The notes beneath the pieces are model-generated. The model was not told the DNA's origin, did no database searches, and worked only from the letters and a program-made list of their open reading frames with translations. The position numbers and the translations under genes are program-made. From assembly GCA_020881195.1 (NCBI GenBank), contig JAJIYL010000032.1, forward strand, positions 1 through 64,000: DNA of 64,000 nt, read 5' to 3'. Below are positions 61,262 through 64,000 of this stretch, in pieces. The DNA is from Rickettsia endosymbiont of Pseudomimeciton antennatum. GTDB lineage: Bacteria; Pseudomonadota; Alphaproteobacteria; Rickettsiales; Rickettsiaceae. Numbering within the stretch: position 1 is the first letter of the stretch; every line of letters begins with the position of its first letter.

Positions 61262-61380
61262 TCTCTAATTCGTATTATTTTAGCATAGCTTTATTATACA
61301 TTAATTATTAATAGCACTAATAGGCAATTGCATTTAAATTTTATTTTTTTACTATAACTATTAGCGACGAAGTTCCCCAA

Positions 61381-61505
61381 ACGTCATTGCGAGGAAGTTA
61401 CAAACCTCAGGCGTCATGGCTCAGAGCTACTTTAGTAGCGACGAAGCAATCCATATAACAAGCTTCATGGATTGCCACGCTCACATACGTTCGCTCGCAA
61501 TGACG
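61381..61505. repeat. CATTGCGAGG/CATGGCTCAGAG-family palindrome with partial tandem arm
   Basis: cgtcattgcgaggaagttacaaacctcaggcgtcatggctcagagctactttagtagcgacgaagcaatcc...ggattgccacgctcacatacgttcgctcgcaatgacg. Confidence 0.85.
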
Positions 61506-61549
61506 AGTTATAAACGCACTAATAGACGTCATTTGACTGTTACTGCATA

Positions 61550-61867
61550 TTATATATCATCGTTAACATCCTGATCTTCATTACTACTTTCTGATTCTTC
61601 ATTTTTTTCAGCTCTATCATCCTCTTCTTGTGCTGAACCAAGAGCGTACACACATAATTCTTCAAGTAATACATTATTCTTATTAGCCAGTTCTTGTAGT
61701 TTAGTAATTGCATCCATCACCTCTGCTGGTATTTTTCCACCACGTTGCTTTGATAACCAGTCATCCTGAAAATGCAAGGGATGATGTCCCGGCTCAGGTT
61801 GTCCTACATATATGGTAAACGGTGCCATTTGCCCACCAAAATCACAATTAACAGTAAATTTTTTCAT
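61550..61867 (-). CDS. Conserved small acidic-tailed protein (DUF2610-like)
   Basis: MKKFTVNCDFGGQMAPFTIYVGQPEPGHHPLHFQDDWLSKQRGGKIPAEVMDAI; family recalled, not searched. Confidence 0.65.
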   Translation of the reverse strand: MKKFTVNCDFGGQMAPFTIYVGQPEPGHHPLHFQDDWLSKQRGGKIPAEVMDAITKLQELANKNNVLLEELCVYALGSAQEEDDRAEKNEESESSNEDQDVNDDI

Positions 61868-61959
61868 AATACATTTCTTATAACATAATATTAAATTATC
61901 AAAATAATATCAGGAACTTCAAGGTTCAATCCTTAAGAAAACTTAGCTAACAAATAACT

Positions 61960-62637
61960 TTAATACATCTGCATAGTTCCATAAAATTTCCCTGTTTTTA
62001 TATTACGAAAAATATATATGGTAGGACAATCACCATTTACCCATTCATCATCGTAGTCAGTAAGTTGTATTATTAATTCATCGCATTCAGATAATTCAGA
62101 ATCTTGACACCAAAAAGGCCAACCAAACAGTTTGTCACTAACTTCACATTGATAGGGCATTTGTTCAATATTTGGATATAAATCATCTAAATATTTTTCA
62201 AGTTCTTGTGGCATATCTTCCCTTGAAGGAAAATCTATTATCTTACTAAACTTTACTAACCTAGGACTAGCATTAATTTCTTCTGGTTTTTTTAATAATT
62301 CTAAAGCTTCATCTTTATAAACTCTTATACAGAGAGTACTTGAATCATAATAAGAAATCCCATCTTCTGGGTAAATAAAAATAGTAATATATTTTATATC
62401 TTCTACAGATTTAGGAACAAAAGGTAAATCTGAAATCCTTATTTGAATAACTGGAACTAATAAAGTACTATTATTAGCTGTTGGCCATCCCTCACCTTTT
62501 GTACATATATTTACATCTCCTATTATTGAACTTTTAAATAATTTCTCAAATTGAGCTATAGATACTTCAAACTTATCTATGAGTAGAGCCTCTCTTTTTA
62601 ATTCTTCCAGCTTTATATCAAGATTAATATTTTTCAT
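61960..62637 (-). CDS. YwqG-like (DUF1963) hypothetical protein
   Basis: PYQCEVSDKLFGWPFWCQDSE...LIIQLTDYDDEWVNGDCPTIYIFRNIKTGKFYGTMQMY resembles YwqG C-termini. Confidence 0.55.
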   Translation of the reverse strand: MKNINLDIKLEELKREALLIDKFEVSIAQFEKLFKSSIIGDVNICTKGEGWPTANNSTLLVPVIQIRISDLPFVPKSVEDIKYITIFIYPEDGISYYDSSTLCIRVYKDEALELLKKPEEINASPRLVKFSKIIDFPSREDMPQELEKYLDDLYPNIEQMPYQCEVSDKLFGWPFWCQDSELSECDELIIQLTDYDDEWVNGDCPTIYIFRNIKTGKFYGTMQMY

Positions 62638-62842
62638 ATTTAATTTTTTATAATTTATTTCTTCAATTCTTTTATCACTAATTGCTAGAGTATATATTTA
62701 TCTTCTAGTTCTCATATTAAAATAATTAAATACCTCAATATTTTAGAAAGAAATTATAATATTCATTACTTAGCTTCAAAATATAAACCTGCACCTATAG
62801 TAATGTACATGATATAACAAAAAAACAAAAATAAAATATTTT

Positions 62843-63592
62843 TCAAATAGATGTTTTTGCTGTTAATAAATGTTCAAATTTCTTAGAAAGTTCATAATTA
62901 GTAGCAACAAACATTTCATCATTATTTATTATCGCTCCACCTGCTTCTCTGATGATTAGATCAAAACCAGCTTTTAAAGTATAATTTAATGATGAAAAAT
63001 AAACAGCATCGATCTTACCAGCTGCTAGTAGTAACATTCCATAGCAGTGACAACCAAAAACCCTAGCATTTTTCAAAAAAACTGGGTTGATATTAAGGTC
63101 ATCGGTAGCGATTAAAAAATTATCAACACTAGCACAACCAGAAACCCTCAATCTACTATTACTAGTAGTATTATTTTCTGACCATACCCCTCTTCCTTTT
63201 TCAACATAATAAATCTCATCAAGAGCTGGAAAATTTATTACCGTACATATCGTAGTTAAAATTTTATTAATCTTCTTTAAACACGTTATAGATACAGCAA
63301 AAAATGGTAGGCTCTTTTCTAAATTACTCAAACCATCCAGCGGATTTACCAATAAAACCATTTCATAATTATTATCTGGTTCAAACTTATCCTGTGGAAA
63401 GAATAACGCACTTGTATATTTTTGCAACTCATTGCGTAATAAATCTTGTGCTTTAACATAAGCTTTATTACAAAAATCGTAGTTTCCCTTACTAGATATT
63501 TGAAGCATTTCCAGCTCCAAAAAATCTCTATGCAAAAACTTAACAGCTTTACGTAACGCAGTAATAAGTAAGCTAGTTATAGGTTGTTGCAT
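62843..63592 (-). CDS. Inositol monophosphatase family protein (SuhB-like)
   Basis: MVLLVNPLDGLSNLEKSLPFFAVSI (DPxDGxxN-like), YFSSLNYTLKAGFDLIIREAGGAIIN. Confidence 0.85.
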   Translation of the reverse strand: MQQPITSLLITALRKAVKFLHRDFLELEMLQISSKGNYDFCNKAYVKAQDLLRNELQKYTSALFFPQDKFEPDNNYEMVLLVNPLDGLSNLEKSLPFFAVSITCLKKINKILTTICTVINFPALDEIYYVEKGRGVWSENNTTSNSRLRVSGCASVDNFLIATDDLNINPVFLKNARVFGCHCYGMLLLAAGKIDAVYFSSLNYTLKAGFDLIIREAGGAIINNDEMFVATNYELSKKFEHLLTAKTSI

Positions 63593-63598
63593 AAGATA

Positions 63599-64000
63599 TT
63601 ACTTGGCTCTCTCAACAAAACTCATATCTTCAATTTTTACAACTATTTTTTCACCTACCACTAAATAAGGTGGTACCATTACCTTTATTCCATTAGTTAA
63701 AATCGCTGGTTTATAAGAAGATGTTACCATAGAGCCTTTAATTACAGGATCAGTTTCCATAATTTCAGCAATAACAGTTTGTGGTAATTCAGCACTCAAG
63801 GCTTTTTCCTCATAAAACTGTACCTTTAATACCATATTATCCTCAAGAAATGGCAAATGTTCGCCAAGAATTGACTTATTAATTAAAATTTGCTCAAATG
63901 TCTCATTATCCATTAACACTAGATTATCGTCCTCAAAATATAGGAATTGTAAATCCTTATTATCAAGCTGTGCTTTTTCAACATAATCAGATGAATTAAA
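63599..64000 (-). CDS. efp: Elongation factor P, N-terminus beyond window edge
   Basis: Frame stays open to 64000: [37 protein letters not shown]...GLPQ-like [49 protein letters not shown]; the ORF-track start at 63919 is internal. Confidence 0.95.
   Translation of the reverse strand, partial: FNSSDYVEKAQLDNKDLQFLYFEDDNLVLMDNETFEQILINKSILGEHLPFLEDNMVLKVQFYEEKALSAELPQTVIAEIMETDPVIKGSMVTSSYKPAILTNGIKVMVPPYLVVGEKIVVKIEDMSFVERAK

Noticed and set aside
2182-61505. CRISPR array
   Set aside because: Repeats are dispersed palindromes in separate intergenic gaps, with no regular spacer spacing and no cas genes.
1-64000. tRNA/rRNA genes or prophage
   Set aside because: No cloverleaf, rRNA or phage structural-gene signature was recognised by eye; tRNAscan-SE/Infernal would be needed to exclude rare cases.

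Overview
AT-rich window with the gene content and palindromic-repeat style of a Rickettsia/Rickettsiales genome. Most of it is conserved housekeeping genes: acpP-fabF, bamA, rseP, nusB, rlmE, ftsK, zapA, NAD-glutamate dehydrogenase, mnmE, xer recombinase, dksA, gltX, topA, dprA, lptD-surA-rsmA, rpsD, hscB-hscA-fdx, holB, holC, glyQ-glyS, tsaC/sua5, ftsY, cca/pcnB, znuA, ccmC, fdxA, pssA, psd and efp. Two classes of dispersed palindromic element lie on top of these genes. (1) Elements of about 146 bp resemble Rickettsia palindromic elements (RPEs). At least ten copies are present. Three or four sit in-frame inside hscA (two), glyS and the Sua5/TsaC-like gene, and others appear to supply a start codon, a Shine-Dalgarno sequence or a stop codon. 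Their terminal arms differ between copies but covary within each copy. (2) Intergenic 'CGTCATTGCGAGGAG...GCAATCC...GGATTGCTTCGTCG...CTCGCAATGACG' palindromes, about 90-110 bp, include a nested compound locus and recurrent arm variants. Accessory candidates are an NB-ARC/STAND-TPR protein with a predicted signal peptide, a HEPN-MNT (HepT/MntA-like) toxin-antitoxin pair, a truncated IS110-family transposase at the left edge whose upstream region could encode a bridge RNA, a 6S-RNA-like structured region beside zapA, and a 42-aa DUF1674-like gene missing from the ORF track. All calls come from reading the sequence. No database search was run.
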